DNA from: Mesorhizobium jarvisii
GTDB lineage: Bacteria > Pseudomonadota > Alphaproteobacteria > Rhizobiales > Rhizobiaceae
Assembly (NCBI RefSeq): GCF_003601985.1
Contig: NZ_QZXA01000013.1
Location: forward strand, 62,001 to 126,000
Direction: 5' to 3'
DNA length: 64,000 nucleotides
Part shown: positions 17,474-27,900 of the stretch, piece after piece
How the letters are laid out: each line of letters starts with the position of its first letter
How positions within the stretch are numbered: position 1 is the stretch's first letter
Program-made: the position numbers and the translations under genes
Notes under the pieces: generated by a model
Database searches by the model: none
What the model was told of the DNA's origin: nothing
The model's input: the letters and a program-made list of their open reading frames with translations, nothing else

Positions 17474-19348
17474 ATGGATCGGGTCTTCGTGGAGTATTAC
17501 GAAGAAGAACTGACCCATATCCGGGCGTTGGCCGCGGAATTCGCCGACATGCATCCGGCGGTCGCCCGCAATCTTTCCCTCGACACGGTCCCCTGCCCCG
17601 ACCCCTATGTGGAACGGCTGCTTGACGGCGTGGCCTTCCTGGCCGCGCGCACCCGTCTCAAGGTCGACGCGGAGCGCTCGCGCTTCTCGCGCGCCGTGCT
17701 CGATGTGCTTTACCCGGATCTGGTGACGCCAGCGCCCGCGACGGCGATGGCTGTGCTGAAACCCGGCCAGCAGGTGCAGTCGATGATTGCCGGCCACGCC
17801 GTCCCGCGTGGCACACGACTGGTCTCCGGCCTCAATCCAGGGCTTTCGACGCGTTCGACCTTCACCACCGCGCAGGAGGTCACGCTGTGGCCGATCGCGA
17901 TCGCCTCGGTCGGCTATTTCCAGGATCGCAGCGCGCTCGCCGCTGCCGGAATCGCGATGATCGGCGACGCGCGCGGCGAGGCGGCGTTTCGCATCACCCT
18001 TGCCCGGACGGGAAAGGGTAAGCTCAGCGAACTGTCGCTCGACCGTCTCGACCTCTATTTCGCCGGGCGTGCCAGGGCACCCTTGCTTTTCGATGCGATC
18101 TTCGGCGCCTGCTCGGCTCTCGGCGCGCGGGCGGAAGGCAAGACCAATCCGCTGACGGCGCTGCCCGAGCCCGAAATGATCGGCATCCGCGACGACGAAG
18201 CGTTGATGCCGCGCACCCGTCCGACCTTCGAGGGATACCGGCTGCTGCGCGAATATTTCATGATCCCGGAGCGCTTCCATTATGTGCGGGTCGCCGGCCT
18301 CCAGCCGGTGGTGCGCAAGTGCGATGCGGGGATCGAGATCATCTTCCTGTTCCGGCGTCCGGTGCCCGAGCTCGCCGATGTGACGGTTGCCGACTTCGAA
18401 TTGTTCGTGACACCGGTCATCAACCTCTTCGAACGCGAATGCAACGTCATCGAGATCGATCCGCGCAAAACGCGTCAGGTGCTGCACGCCGACCGCACCC
18501 GGGCGCGGGATTTCGAGATCTTCCGGGTCACCCGGGTCGAGGACGCCGACGCGGAGAGCGGCGAGGCGACAATTCCAGAATTGTTCAGCCTGGGGCAGAA
18601 CCGCGGCAGCGGCTGGGTCTATTCGATCGAGCGACGTCCGCGCCGAGCCACCGAAGACGAACGGCGCGAAGGTCTGACCCGCACCTCCTACACGGGCGAC
18701 GATGTCTTCATCGCCGTCTCGCGGCCGGCAGGAAGCTCGCCAAACCGGCCGCTCAAGCGTCTCGACATCACGGCGCTGTGCACCAACCGCGACCTGCCGA
18801 TCCTGGACGACACGCCGACGCTGACGCTGGAGACGGCCGATCCGGTCGAAGCGGTGCGCTTGCTTGGAGCGCTGCGGGCGCCGCAGCCGGCAATCCCGGC
18901 GTCCCTCCCGGCCAGCGCGGCAGGCGAATCCCGCGCCGATAATCTCGCCTGGCGGCTGGTGGCGCAGCTCTCTCTCAACTTCCTCAGCCTTGCCCAGGAA
19001 GGCCGTGGCGTCGATCCGCTGCATGCCTTGCTCGACCTCTATGCCGATCGCGGCGATCCCAGCCTTGCCCGCAACGTGCATTCGATCGTGCGCATCGATT
19101 CACGCCCGGTGATCGAGCGGCTCCAGATCGACGGGCCAATGTGTTTCGGACGCGGCACCGAAGTGACACTGCATGTCGACCAGTCCGTGCTGGCGGGGCA
19201 AAGTTCGCTGCTGCTTTCGGCCCTGCTTTCGCGGCTGTTCGCCCGCCATGCAGGGATAAACGGATTTGTGCGGACCCGTACTCGGTTGCTGCAGAAGCAG
19301 GAGGATGTGCCATGGCCGATGACGCCCGGCAATCGCTGCCTGATCTAG
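17474..19348 (+). CDS. tssF: T6SS baseplate protein TssF (ImpG/VasA)
   Basis: A 624-residue TssF. The N-terminus YYEEELTHIRALAAEFA followed by VERLLDGVAFLAARTRLKVD is the strongest family mark; the centre has FEGYRLLREYFMIPERFHY, also conserved. TssF forms the wedge complex with TssE, TssG and TssK. The start ATG at 17474 follows the tssE stop by one base. The 3' end overlaps tssG by 37 bases, which is common for this pair. Confidence 0.95.
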   Translation: MDRVFVEYYEEELTHIRALAAEFADMHPAVARNLSLDTVPCPDPYVERLLDGVAFLAARTRLKVDAERSRFSRAVLDVLYPDLVTPAPATAMAVLKPGQQVQSMIAGHAVPRGTRLVSGLNPGLSTRSTFTTAQEVTLWPIAIASVGYFQDRSALAAAGIAMIGDARGEAAFRITLARTGKGKLSELSLDRLDLYFAGRARAPLLFDAIFGACSALGARAEGKTNPLTALPEPEMIGIRDDEALMPRTRPTFEGYRLLREYFMIPERFHYVRVAGLQPVVRKCDAGIEIIFLFRRPVPELADVTVADFELFVTPVINLFERECNVIEIDPRKTRQVLHADRTRARDFEIFRVTRVEDADAESGEATIPELFSLGQNRGSGWVYSIERRPRRATEDERREGLTRTSYTGDDVFIAVSRPAGSSPNRPLKRLDITALCTNRDLPILDDTPTLTLETADPVEAVRLLGALRAPQPAIPASLPASAAGESRADNLAWRLVAQLSLNFLSLAQEGRGVDPLHALLDLYADRGDPSLARNVHSIVRIDSRPVIERLQIDGPMCFGRGTEVTLHVDQSVLAGQSSLLLSALLSRLFARHAGINGFVRTRTRLLQKQEDVPWPMTPGNRCLI

Positions 19349-20373
19349 CGGAGCCCGCAACGGTCGCTGCTGAACCGTCGCTGGAGAACTTCGATTTTTT
19401 CGAGCTGCTGCGGCGCCTGGAGCAGCGCGGTGGATTGTTCGGCCATTCCGGAACGGCCGACCGCGAGCCGGCGAGACTTGGCCAGCATGTCCGCCTGAGC
19501 TTCTCGGCCCGCGACGTCGTCAAGTTCCAGGGCGTCGGGGCCTCCGCCCGTGTGACCGTCGCCAATCTCGGGCTGCTTGGACCGGAAGGACCGATGCCAT
19601 TGCATCTGACACGCTGGGTGCTCGACCGGCTGTCGCAGCGCTGGTTCACCGGGGCCGATGCCGAGCAGACCAGCGACACGACCTTCGTCGATTTCGTCAA
19701 CATCCTGCAACACCGCATGATGGCCCTTTACTATCGCGCCTGGGCTGACGCGCATCCGGCGGTGCAGGTCGAGCGGTCCGTCGGCGGGCGAGTTCGCGCC
19801 ATGCTGGAGGCAATGTCCGGGATCGGCCTTCCCGGCACGCAGGATCCCGAACTCGACACTGTGCGACTGCGACAGGCTGGATCGCTCGCCAACCAGGTCG
19901 ACGGCGTGGAGCGGCTGACGCTGTTTCTCGCCACCGCCTTCAAGGTGCCGGTGCAGATCAAGGAATTCGTCGCCGCCTGGATCACCATACCGACGGCACT
20001 GCAGACGCGTCTCGGCAAGGCCCATGCCGGGCTTGGACGCGGCGCGACGATCGGGCCGCGGGTGTTCAGCCGTCAAAGCAGGATCGAATTGCGCGTTGGT
20101 CCGCTGAGCCTTGACGACTTCAAGTCGTTCCTGCCCGGCGAACGGCGTCTTGGCCTGTTCAAGAAGGCGGTGCGCGACATGATCGGCGAGACGCTCGACG
20201 TCGATTTGCGCATCGTGCTCGCGCGCGAAGCCGTGCCGTTGCCACGGGTCGGAACTGTCCAGCTTGGCCGGACGGCCTGGCTGGCGCGGCCCTCCGCAAA
20301 GGGTGACGCCGACGATCTTAGATTGCACACCATCGTCGGCTGGCGGCCGGAAATGGCGGAGGCGGCCGCATGA
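19312..20373 (+). CDS. tssG: T6SS baseplate protein TssG (ImpH/VasB)
   Basis: A 353-residue TssG with the typical opening ENFDFFELLRRLEQ and a PARLGQHVRLSFSARDVV block, then GLLGPEGPMPLHLTRWV. The start ATG at 19312 is preferred because CAGGAGGATG lies just before it and homology begins there, although the frame is open from 19141 inside tssF. TssG links TssF and TssK in the baseplate. It overlaps the following FHA gene by four bases (ATGA). Confidence 0.95.
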   Translation: MADDARQSLPDLAEPATVAAEPSLENFDFFELLRRLEQRGGLFGHSGTADREPARLGQHVRLSFSARDVVKFQGVGASARVTVANLGLLGPEGPMPLHLTRWVLDRLSQRWFTGADAEQTSDTTFVDFVNILQHRMMALYYRAWADAHPAVQVERSVGGRVRAMLEAMSGIGLPGTQDPELDTVRLRQAGSLANQVDGVERLTLFLATAFKVPVQIKEFVAAWITIPTALQTRLGKAHAGLGRGATIGPRVFSRQSRIELRVGPLSLDDFKSFLPGERRLGLFKKAVRDMIGETLDVDLRIVLAREAVPLPRVGTVQLGRTAWLARPSAKGDADDLRLHTIVGWRPEMAEAAA

Positions 20374-21830
20374 GCCTTCTGCTGACGCTGGAACAAGGCC
20401 CGCGCTCGCAAGTGGTCAGGCAGACCCGGCTGGACGAGGGCGAATTGGTGATCGGGCGCAGCGCCGATGCCGGCTGGCAGATCGACGACCCGGACATGTT
20501 CGTCTCGCGCGCACATTGCAGGATCAGCGGCGACCGGGATGGCTATTTCATTACCGACACGTCGAGCAGCGGATTGTTCGTCGATGACTCCGACAGCCCC
20601 CTGGGACCTGGCAGGTCGATGCGGCTGCAGAGCGGCATGCGCCTGCGCATGGGCGACTATATCTTCCACGTCGAGGTTCAATCCAAAGCGAACCGGACGT
20701 CGGTCGGCCCAGCCCCTGTCGCCGGCCATCCCGCGCCTGCGTGGTCATCGCCGGGAGCGAGAACGCCTGCCAGCATCGGCGGTGACGACTTCTTCTCGGC
20801 TAAGGTCGAGGAAGAACCACGCCAGCCACGCCCGGCGGACCTGCCGAACCCGTTCGAGCAGCCTGTTCCCGGGGCTTATGATCGCCCATCGAGCCAACGC
20901 AGTTCGCCTGCCTTTGACGACCCGTTCAGCCTCGACCCGGTGGCGACGTCGCAATCCGGTGATGTCGCTGCTCCAGGTCAGCCAGATCCGTTCGGGTTCG
21001 GCGAAATGCCTTCGCGCAACGATGCGTCCGGGCATGCGGCAAAGCCGGCCAGCTTCGATGACGATTTCAGCTTTGGGCCGGCAGCGACCCCGCCTCTCGC
21101 CAACGGCGCCGCCCCGGCAGGACGTGTGCAGCATCAGGCTGAAAAGCCGCGAGCCGGGCATCCCTGGGATGTGCCGGTGCAGCCGGCCGAGCCACCGCCG
21201 CCGCGACGCGCCGTTCCAGCGCCCAAGCCTGCGCGTCCGGCGCAGCCCGCATCCGGCGATATGGCGCTTCGCGCCGCATTCTTGCGCGGCATGGGCGTCG
21301 AGGAGGCTGATTTTCCCGCTCGCGATCCGATCGCCGAAATGGAAAAATTCGGGCGTGAATACCGGCTGATGCTGGATGGCTTGATGCAACTCCTGCGCAA
21401 GCGCGCCGAGGAGAAGGGAAGCGCGCGCGTCGCCCAGACGGTGGTCGGCGCCTCCGAAGTCAACCCGCTCAAATTCCTGCCGACGGCCGAGGATGTCATC
21501 GTCACCATCATCTCCGAACGCAGTCCGGGCTTTCTCTCCGGCGAGGCGGCGATCAACGATGCGGTAAAGGACCTTGCACAGCATCACGTGCGCGCTTGGC
21601 GCGGCGTTCAGGCCGCGCTTCGGCGCATGATCGACCGTTTCGATCCGGCCGCGATCGAGGAAGAGCTCAAGTCCAATTCCGCCATCGGCAATCTGCTCTC
21701 CGGCGGACGTAATGCCAAGCTGTGGGAGCTCTACCAGAAACGCCATCGCGACATCGCCCAGAGCGCGGAATCGAGTTTCCTGGGCGAGATCGGCGCAGAC
21801 TTCAGGGACGCATACGAAGAGGAGGAGTAG
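20370..21830 (+). CDS. tagH: T6SS-associated FHA-domain protein TagH (Fha/ImpI), copy 1
   Basis: A 486-residue protein. The N-terminal FHA domain (about 10-100) shows LVIGRSAD, the phosphothreonine-binding SRAHCRISGD and TDTSSSGLFVDD. A Pro-rich low-complexity linker (about 110-300) joins it to a C-terminal TagH/ImpI domain with NPLKFLPTAEDVIVTII and helical ends. FHA proteins read PpkA phosphorylation and promote T6SS assembly. A second FHA protein is at 36482. The gene sits between tssG and tssJ, with start overlap to tssG. Confidence 0.9.
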   Translation: MSLLLTLEQGPRSQVVRQTRLDEGELVIGRSADAGWQIDDPDMFVSRAHCRISGDRDGYFITDTSSSGLFVDDSDSPLGPGRSMRLQSGMRLRMGDYIFHVEVQSKANRTSVGPAPVAGHPAPAWSSPGARTPASIGGDDFFSAKVEEEPRQPRPADLPNPFEQPVPGAYDRPSSQRSSPAFDDPFSLDPVATSQSGDVAAPGQPDPFGFGEMPSRNDASGHAAKPASFDDDFSFGPAATPPLANGAAPAGRVQHQAEKPRAGHPWDVPVQPAEPPPPRRAVPAPKPARPAQPASGDMALRAAFLRGMGVEEADFPARDPIAEMEKFGREYRLMLDGLMQLLRKRAEEKGSARVAQTVVGASEVNPLKFLPTAEDVIVTIISERSPGFLSGEAAINDAVKDLAQHHVRAWRGVQAALRRMIDRFDPAAIEEELKSNSAIGNLLSGGRNAKLWELYQKRHRDIAQSAESSFLGEIGADFRDAYEEEE

Positions 21831-21833
21831 GAC

Positions 21834-22286
21834 ATGATCGACAGACGCGAATTCGTCGTTGCCCTCGGCGCTACGGGGCTGCTTGCGGCTTGCCAGAGCG
21901 GCCCGCCGAAACCATCGGTGATCTCGGTCAACGTGACCGGAGGCGCCGGCATGAATCCAGGACCGGGCGGCGGCGACAGGCCGGTGACGGTACTGGTGAT
22001 GCGGCTTGCCAGCACCGGCAAGTTCAACTCGGCCGACTATTTCGCGCTGCAGGGCGATGCGAGCTCGGCGCTCGGTGCCGACCTCATCGGCTCCGACACG
22101 ATCTCGGTCGCGCCAGGCAAGACGGCGGCCAAGACCATCACGGTCGAGCCGAACGCCACGGCACTCGGCTTCGTGGCGCTGATCCGCGAGCCGGGCGGAC
22201 GCAACTGGCGCACGACCAAGTCGGTATCGCCAGGGTCGAAATTTACCGTCAATGTCAGCCTCGGCAAGGGCGGCATTTCCGCCTAG
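21834..22286 (+). CDS. tssJ: T6SS outer-membrane lipoprotein TssJ
   Basis: A 150-residue predicted lipoprotein. The N-terminus MIDRREFVVALGATGLLAAC ends with the lipobox LAAC (Cys about residue 20), followed by small, Gly/Pro-rich sequence and a transthyretin-like beta-sandwich. TssJ anchors the trans-envelope complex to the outer membrane by binding TssM. The RRxF pair before the hydrophobic stretch is Tat-like and unusual for TssJ. It is placed between tagH and tssK. Confidence 0.85.
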   Translation: MIDRREFVVALGATGLLAACQSGPPKPSVISVNVTGGAGMNPGPGGGDRPVTVLVMRLASTGKFNSADYFALQGDASSALGADLIGSDTISVAPGKTAAKTITVEPNATALGFVALIREPGGRNWRTTKSVSPGSKFTVNVSLGKGGISA

Positions 22287-22326
22287 CGACAGGGGCCACG
22301 GATGGTTGTGGCCAGAAAGTAGTGGC

Positions 22327-23661
22327 ATGAGCGATGCAAACAGGGTGCTGTGGTCGGAGGGCCTGTTTCTCAGGACCCAGCACTTCCAGCAGCAGGATCG
22401 GTTCTTCGAGGGCATGGTGCGCGGCGCATTGCAGGCCGGCCAGCTCCATACTTTCGGCTTCCAGCAACTGACCCTCGACCAGTCGCTGCTCGACGCCGGC
22501 CAGGTCTCGATCGTGTCCGCCCGGGGTATTTTCCCGGACGGCACGCCCTTCTCCATCCCGGAACTGATGGATGCGCCCAAGCCGCTGCCGGTCACGGCCG
22601 ACACCGGCGCCGGTCCGGTGCTGGTGGCACTGCCGCTCGAGCCACCCGGTGGCGTCGGGTTCGATCCGGCGCATGCGGCATCGACGGGCGCGCGCTACCA
22701 CGGCAAGATCGTTTCGGTGCGCGACGCCGTCCAGAGCGGCGCCGATCCCGAAGAGATCGAGATCGCCCGCCCGCAAGCCGCCCTGCTCGCGCCCGGCAAA
22801 TCGGTCGGCGGTTATACCGCCTTGCCGATCGCCGACATAAAGGGCGTGCGCGCCGACGGCGGCATCTCGCTCGATGAGACGTTCCTGCCGCCGACGCTGA
22901 TCACCGGCGCGGTCCACTGGTACCGGCAATTGCTGCAGGAAGTGGTGACCGGCCTCGACCAGATCGCCGAAGCGCATGGCAAGATGGTGATGGGCGGCGC
23001 CGGCCGCAGCGTCGAAGACCTTTTGATGCTGCACCTCGCCAATGCCGCTCGCCCGCGGCTTGCCCACATGCTCGCGCAGGATGTCTTTCATCCGGCCGAA
23101 CTCTATCTCGAACTGGCCGGACTGGCCGGCGAGATGGCAACCTATGGCTCGAGCTCGCGGCGGCTCGGCGAATTGCCGGCTTACGACCATATGGCGCCCG
23201 GCCCTGCCTATATGGCGCTGGCCGACGCCCTGCGTTCGCTCATCCTCAGCCTGCGCTACATCGAGCCGAAATCGCGCGCGCTGCCGGTCATGCGGCACGC
23301 GACCAATGTCTGGAAGGTGCGCATCGACAACCCGAAGCTCTTGGTCGCCAGCCGCATCGTCATCCGCGTCGGATCGGAACTGTCGGAGGACGCGCTGCGC
23401 AAGATTTTCGTCAACCAGGCGACAGTCGGCGCCGCTGACCAGTTCGAAGGCCTCTGGAAGTCGCGCCTGCCGGGCATTCCGCTGAAACCGCTTCATTCGC
23501 AGCCACGCGAGATTCCCTATGATGGCGACCGGCTGTGCCTGGAGCTTGACCAGAAGAGCGAGCATTGGGCCTCGTTGCTCGACGCCCCCGGCTTCGTCAT
23601 CGGCGTTTCCGGTGTCCTGCCGAGCGAGCCGCAGGTCGACTGCTACTCAGTGAACAGGTGA
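22327..23661 (+). CDS. tssK: T6SS baseplate protein TssK (ImpJ/VasE)
   Basis: A 444-residue TssK with the N-terminal signature VLWSEGLFLRTQHFQQQDRFFE, equal to the conserved 'W..G..l.PqHfQ.qd' block. TssK is a trimeric adaptor connecting the baseplate to the TssL/TssM membrane complex. The start ATG at 22327 is used because homology begins there; the open frame from 22252 runs inside tssJ. The gene ends four bases before tssL. Confidence 0.95.
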   Translation: MSDANRVLWSEGLFLRTQHFQQQDRFFEGMVRGALQAGQLHTFGFQQLTLDQSLLDAGQVSIVSARGIFPDGTPFSIPELMDAPKPLPVTADTGAGPVLVALPLEPPGGVGFDPAHAASTGARYHGKIVSVRDAVQSGADPEEIEIARPQAALLAPGKSVGGYTALPIADIKGVRADGGISLDETFLPPTLITGAVHWYRQLLQEVVTGLDQIAEAHGKMVMGGAGRSVEDLLMLHLANAARPRLAHMLAQDVFHPAELYLELAGLAGEMATYGSSSRRLGELPAYDHMAPGPAYMALADALRSLILSLRYIEPKSRALPVMRHATNVWKVRIDNPKLLVASRIVIRVGSELSEDALRKIFVNQATVGAADQFEGLWKSRLPGIPLKPLHSQPREIPYDGDRLCLELDQKSEHWASLLDAPGFVIGVSGVLPSEPQVDCYSVNR

Positions 23662-23665
23662 GGCC

Positions 23666-24994
23666 ATGAGCCGGGATGATCCTTTCGGACTGTCGGAGGA
23701 TCGCGAACGCACACGCATCAGGCTGGCGGGCGCCGCCCCACGGCCGATGGCGCCGCTGTCACCGGGCGCGCCGGTAAAAAGGGCGCGCGCCCATCCCAAC
23801 ACGCTCATCAATATCTTCGCGCCGTTGCTCGAATTCGCGCCCGAGCTCGAAAGCGCGCTGGCGCCGGAGAACCCGGAAGCGATGCGCACGCGCCTACTCG
23901 ACGAGTTGGTTCAGGCGCGCGACGCCGCCATGGCAGCGGGCTCCTCGCTGGAGCGCGCCGACCAGGCGGCCTGGGCGGTGGCGGCGTTGCTCGACGACCT
24001 CGCGCTGAACACGCCGTGGGGCGGCGCCAGCGCCTGGCCGCGCCAGCCTCTGGTGGTCATGCTGCGTGGCGACGTCGATGCCGGCACCCAGTTTTTCACC
24101 CGCCTTGACGAGCTGGAGCGCCATCCCAACCGCGACCGGGAGATGCTTGAGCTTCAGTATTACTGCCTGGCGCTCGGCTTCCGCGGCAAGTATCGGGTGC
24201 CCGGCCGCGCCGGCGACCGCTCGCTCAATGCCGTGCGTGTGGCAGCCGCGCGCTTCCTGCGCAATGCGGACGCCGAGGACGCGCCGCTGTCGCCGAACTG
24301 GAAAGGCGTGATCGCTTCCGACGAGCCGCAGCGCTTCATCGTTCCGATCTGGGTGATGGCACTTGCCGCGGTTGTCGTCGCCGCCGTCGCTTATATCGGT
24401 CTGTCGATGAGCTTGAGCAGCCAGGCGGTCGAACTCTCCGCCCTCGTGCGCACGCTGCCGCCGGCCTCGCGCGCGGACGTTACCCGCGCCGCACCCAAGC
24501 AGGATGCGCCCGCACCTGAACCGCCACAGCCGGTCGATTTCGCGCTGCTGCCCGCGTTCAAGGCCGAAGCGCCGGCGAGCCTCAAGGGCGCGCTCAGCGG
24601 TACCGAGAGCGTCTCGCTGGCCAAGCTGATCATCCAGTCCTCCAACCCCGAGCTCTTCCAGTCTTCGCGGCCGACACTGTCGCAGGGCTACGAGCCCCTG
24701 ATCCAGTCTATCGCCAAGGTGATCCTCGCCAATCAGGAGCTGATCGGCAACATCACGATCGTCGGCCATACCGACAATGTGGGCCTGCAACGGTCCAACC
24801 CGCTCGCGAGCAACCAGCGGCTCTCGGAGGCACGTGCCCAAACCATAGCGGACCTCCTGGTGCAGGCTGGCGTGCCACAGGAGCGCATCCATTCCGAAGG
24901 CCGCGCCGACTCCGATCCGGTGGCCGACAACTCGACGCGCGAGGGCCGCGCGCTCAACCGGCGCGTCGAGGTCCTGGTCGAGAAGAGGCTCTGA
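23666..24994 (+). CDS. tssL: T6SS membrane protein TssL with OmpA domain (copy 1)
   Basis: A 442-residue inner-membrane protein. A cytoplasmic DotU domain (about 40-205) has LLEFAPEL and LQYYCLALGFRGKYR. One membrane helix (about 222-246) follows, then a periplasmic OmpA-type peptidoglycan-binding domain with ITIVGHTDNV and NRRVEVLVEKRL. It forms the envelope anchor with TssM and TssK. A second, different TssL lies at 37825. The gene is one base from tssM. Confidence 0.93.
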   Translation: MSRDDPFGLSEDRERTRIRLAGAAPRPMAPLSPGAPVKRARAHPNTLINIFAPLLEFAPELESALAPENPEAMRTRLLDELVQARDAAMAAGSSLERADQAAWAVAALLDDLALNTPWGGASAWPRQPLVVMLRGDVDAGTQFFTRLDELERHPNRDREMLELQYYCLALGFRGKYRVPGRAGDRSLNAVRVAAARFLRNADAEDAPLSPNWKGVIASDEPQRFIVPIWVMALAAVVVAAVAYIGLSMSLSSQAVELSALVRTLPPASRADVTRAAPKQDAPAPEPPQPVDFALLPAFKAEAPASLKGALSGTESVSLAKLIIQSSNPELFQSSRPTLSQGYEPLIQSIAKVILANQELIGNITIVGHTDNVGLQRSNPLASNQRLSEARAQTIADLLVQAGVPQERIHSEGRADSDPVADNSTREGRALNRRVEVLVEKRL

Positions 24995-24995
24995 G

Positions 24996-27900
24996 ATGTT
25001 CATCCTGCGCTTCCTCTGGGCGGTCATCACCTCGCGCTTTCTCTGGACGCTGATCGGCATTGCGCTGCTTTCGCTTTTGATCTGGGTGTTCGGCCCGATC
25101 GTCCAGGTCGGCCCGTACGCGCCGTTCGAATCCGACAATGTGCGCATCGCCATCATCGCGGGGCTGATCATCCTGTGGCTGATCTGGCTGATCATCGCGC
25201 AACGGCGCGCGATCCGCGCCAACCGCATGTTCGTCGCCGAAATCTCGGCGCCCGTGGCCGAAAAGCAGCTCACCCCCGGCGAAGAGAGCGTTGCAGCCGT
25301 AGGCGCCAAGTTCGGCGAGGTGATGGCCGAGCTCAAGCGGCGCAAGCTCGGCGGACGGAAGTTCCTGCGCGAGATGCCGTGGTATGTGATCGTCGGGCCT
25401 CCGGCCACCGGCAAGACCACGGCATTGCGCCAGTCGGGCCTCAATTTTCCAATCGATCTGACCGATGATCTGCAGGGTGTCGGCGGCACGCGCAACTGCG
25501 ACTGGTTTTTCTCCGAGAACGCGGTGCTGATCGACACCGCGGGCCGCTACGTCCAGCAGGAGAGCCAGCCGGACGTCGACGCCGCGGAATGGCTGGGCTT
25601 CCTGGACCTTCTGAAGAAGCACCGGGGCCGGCGTGCGCTCAACGGCGTCATCGTCGCGCTGTCGATCGATGCCCTCTCGGAGGGCGACGAAGCAATCAAG
25701 GCGCACGGCCGCAAGATCCGCCGCCGACTGGCGGAGCTCAACGATCGACTGGAGATTCGTCTGCCTGTCTACCTGATGCTGACGAAGGCCGACCTGATCA
25801 AAGGGTTCGAAGCCTTCTTCGGCGGCTTGTCGACGAGTGCGCGCGAGCAGGTGTGGGGAACCACCTTTGCGCTGGATGCCCGCGTCAACGCAGGCATGAT
25901 CCAGGCGGAGCTGGCCAGGCTTGGCACCGAGCTGGAGCGAAGGCTGGTGCCGCGCCTTGAAGACGAGGACAAGCTTGGCTCGCGCGCCGAGATCTTTCGC
26001 TTTCCGGCGCAGTTGGCGAGCCTCTGCGGGCCGATCCAGGTGCTGATCGAGGCGATGTTCGGCGAAAGCCGCTATGAGGAAGCCGCGTGGCTGCGCGGCC
26101 TTTATCTGACATCGGCGACACAGGAAGGTGCCCCCATCGACCGCCTGACCGCGGCGTTGTCATCGTCCTTCGGGCTGCCGCCGCGCCGCGCCATGCCGGC
26201 GGCGCGCGTCGAGAAGCGAAGCTTCTTCCTCAGGAACCTTCTCACCGAAGTGATCTTCAAGGAGGCTGGCCTTGGCACATTCGATCCGCTGGCGCAGCGC
26301 CGCCGCGCCTGGATCTGGCGCGGCGCCGCCGCCGCCTGTGCGCTCGCGGCCCTGCTGGCCGGCGGACTGTTCACCTGGTCCTACCTCGACAACCGCAATG
26401 CGATCACCGAACAGGCCGGCCAGTTCGAAGCCCTGCAAGGGCCGCTCACCCAAGTCGCCGCCACGCCGGCCGCGGTCGAGCAGCCGACCATGGATGGCGC
26501 GCTGGCGGCGATGGACGCGGTGGCGACCGCCCGAACGCCGCCGCCAGGCGCCGTCCATAACCTGCTCGGCCCGACCGCTTCGCCGGAGCTGGTGCGCGCA
26601 CAGACCGATACCTACGACCATGCGCTGCGCAACGTGCTCGAGCCGCATATGGTCGCCCTGCTCGAGGCCACGATGTGGCGGCAAATCCGCGATCCGGATT
26701 TCATGCTCGGCGCGCTGAAGACCTACCGGATGATGACCGGCCTGTCGCAGATGGACACCGATTTCGTCCAGAACTGGTGGGTGAACAGCCTGCCACAATT
26801 CGCGCCGGCACCGCCTTTCCCCACGGCCGACGCCGAAGAGCACCAAATCGCAGCCATCCGCCGCATGGCCGTCGACGACAGCTACATCGCCCCGGACAAG
26901 GCACTGGTCGCGGAGGCGCTGAAGACTGTATGCACGATCTCGCTGCCGCAGCGCGCCTACAAGCAGCTCCTGGCCGACCCGGAGGTAGCCGCCATCAAGG
27001 AATGGGTGCCGGCCAATTTTGCCGGGCCGAACGGCGCCAAAGTGTTCGCGCGCCGCTCCGACAAGACGTTGCGCGTCGGTGTTCCTGGCCCCTACACCTA
27101 TGCCGGTTTCCACGACGCGATCCTCGACCGGGTCGAGGATGTAGCGGGACAGGCGGCCCTCGATCGCGCGGTGTTTGCCGGTGGCTGCTCGGAGAATTCG
27201 GAGACGTCGGTCTCGGCGCTCTCGCAGGACATCTTGAAGCTCTACTATGACGACTATATCGCCCAGTGGGACTCTTTCCTGCGTGACATGCGGCTCGCGC
27301 CGCTTACCGATCTCAACATCGCCAGTGAAAACCTTAAGGATCTTTCCAGCGCCGACTCCGCGCTGAAGCGCCTGTTGACGGCAGTGGTGCAGGAGACAGA
27401 CCTCACCCGCTCCGACGATGCGCCGGCCGACGACAAAAGTGGCGCTGCCGCCAAGACCGGCTCCAAGCTGCTCAGCAAACTCGGAAAGCTGGGCAAGGTG
27501 GTGACCTCGGGCGCCAAGCTCCTGCCGCGCGCCGGCTCCGCCAACCAGGTGGACATGACCGGCAGCTTGGTTGCCGAGCATTTCAAGCCGCTCAAAGGCA
27601 CCATCGCCCAGGTCGACGGCCAGCCGCCGGCGCTCGACGCCGCCGTCGTGGCGCTGACGGCGCTGTCGAATGTGTTGCAGACGGTGACCGCCAATCCCAA
27701 CCCGCAGGATGCAATCAAGAAGCAGGGCGGCCTCGCCGAACTGACGGGTGCCGTCGCCAGGCAGGCGCAGATCCTGCCTTCGCCGATCAACGAGTGGCTG
27801 GGCGGCATTGCCGGCGACACCAGCGGGCTGTCGCAGAAAGCCGTAACCAACGAGCTCAACGCCATCTGGCGGGCCGATATACTGCCCTTCTGCCAGGCGG

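Noticed and set aside
19141-19311. Upstream extension of tssG into tssF
   Set aside because: No family similarity before MADDARQ; a good ribosome site favours the ATG at 19312.
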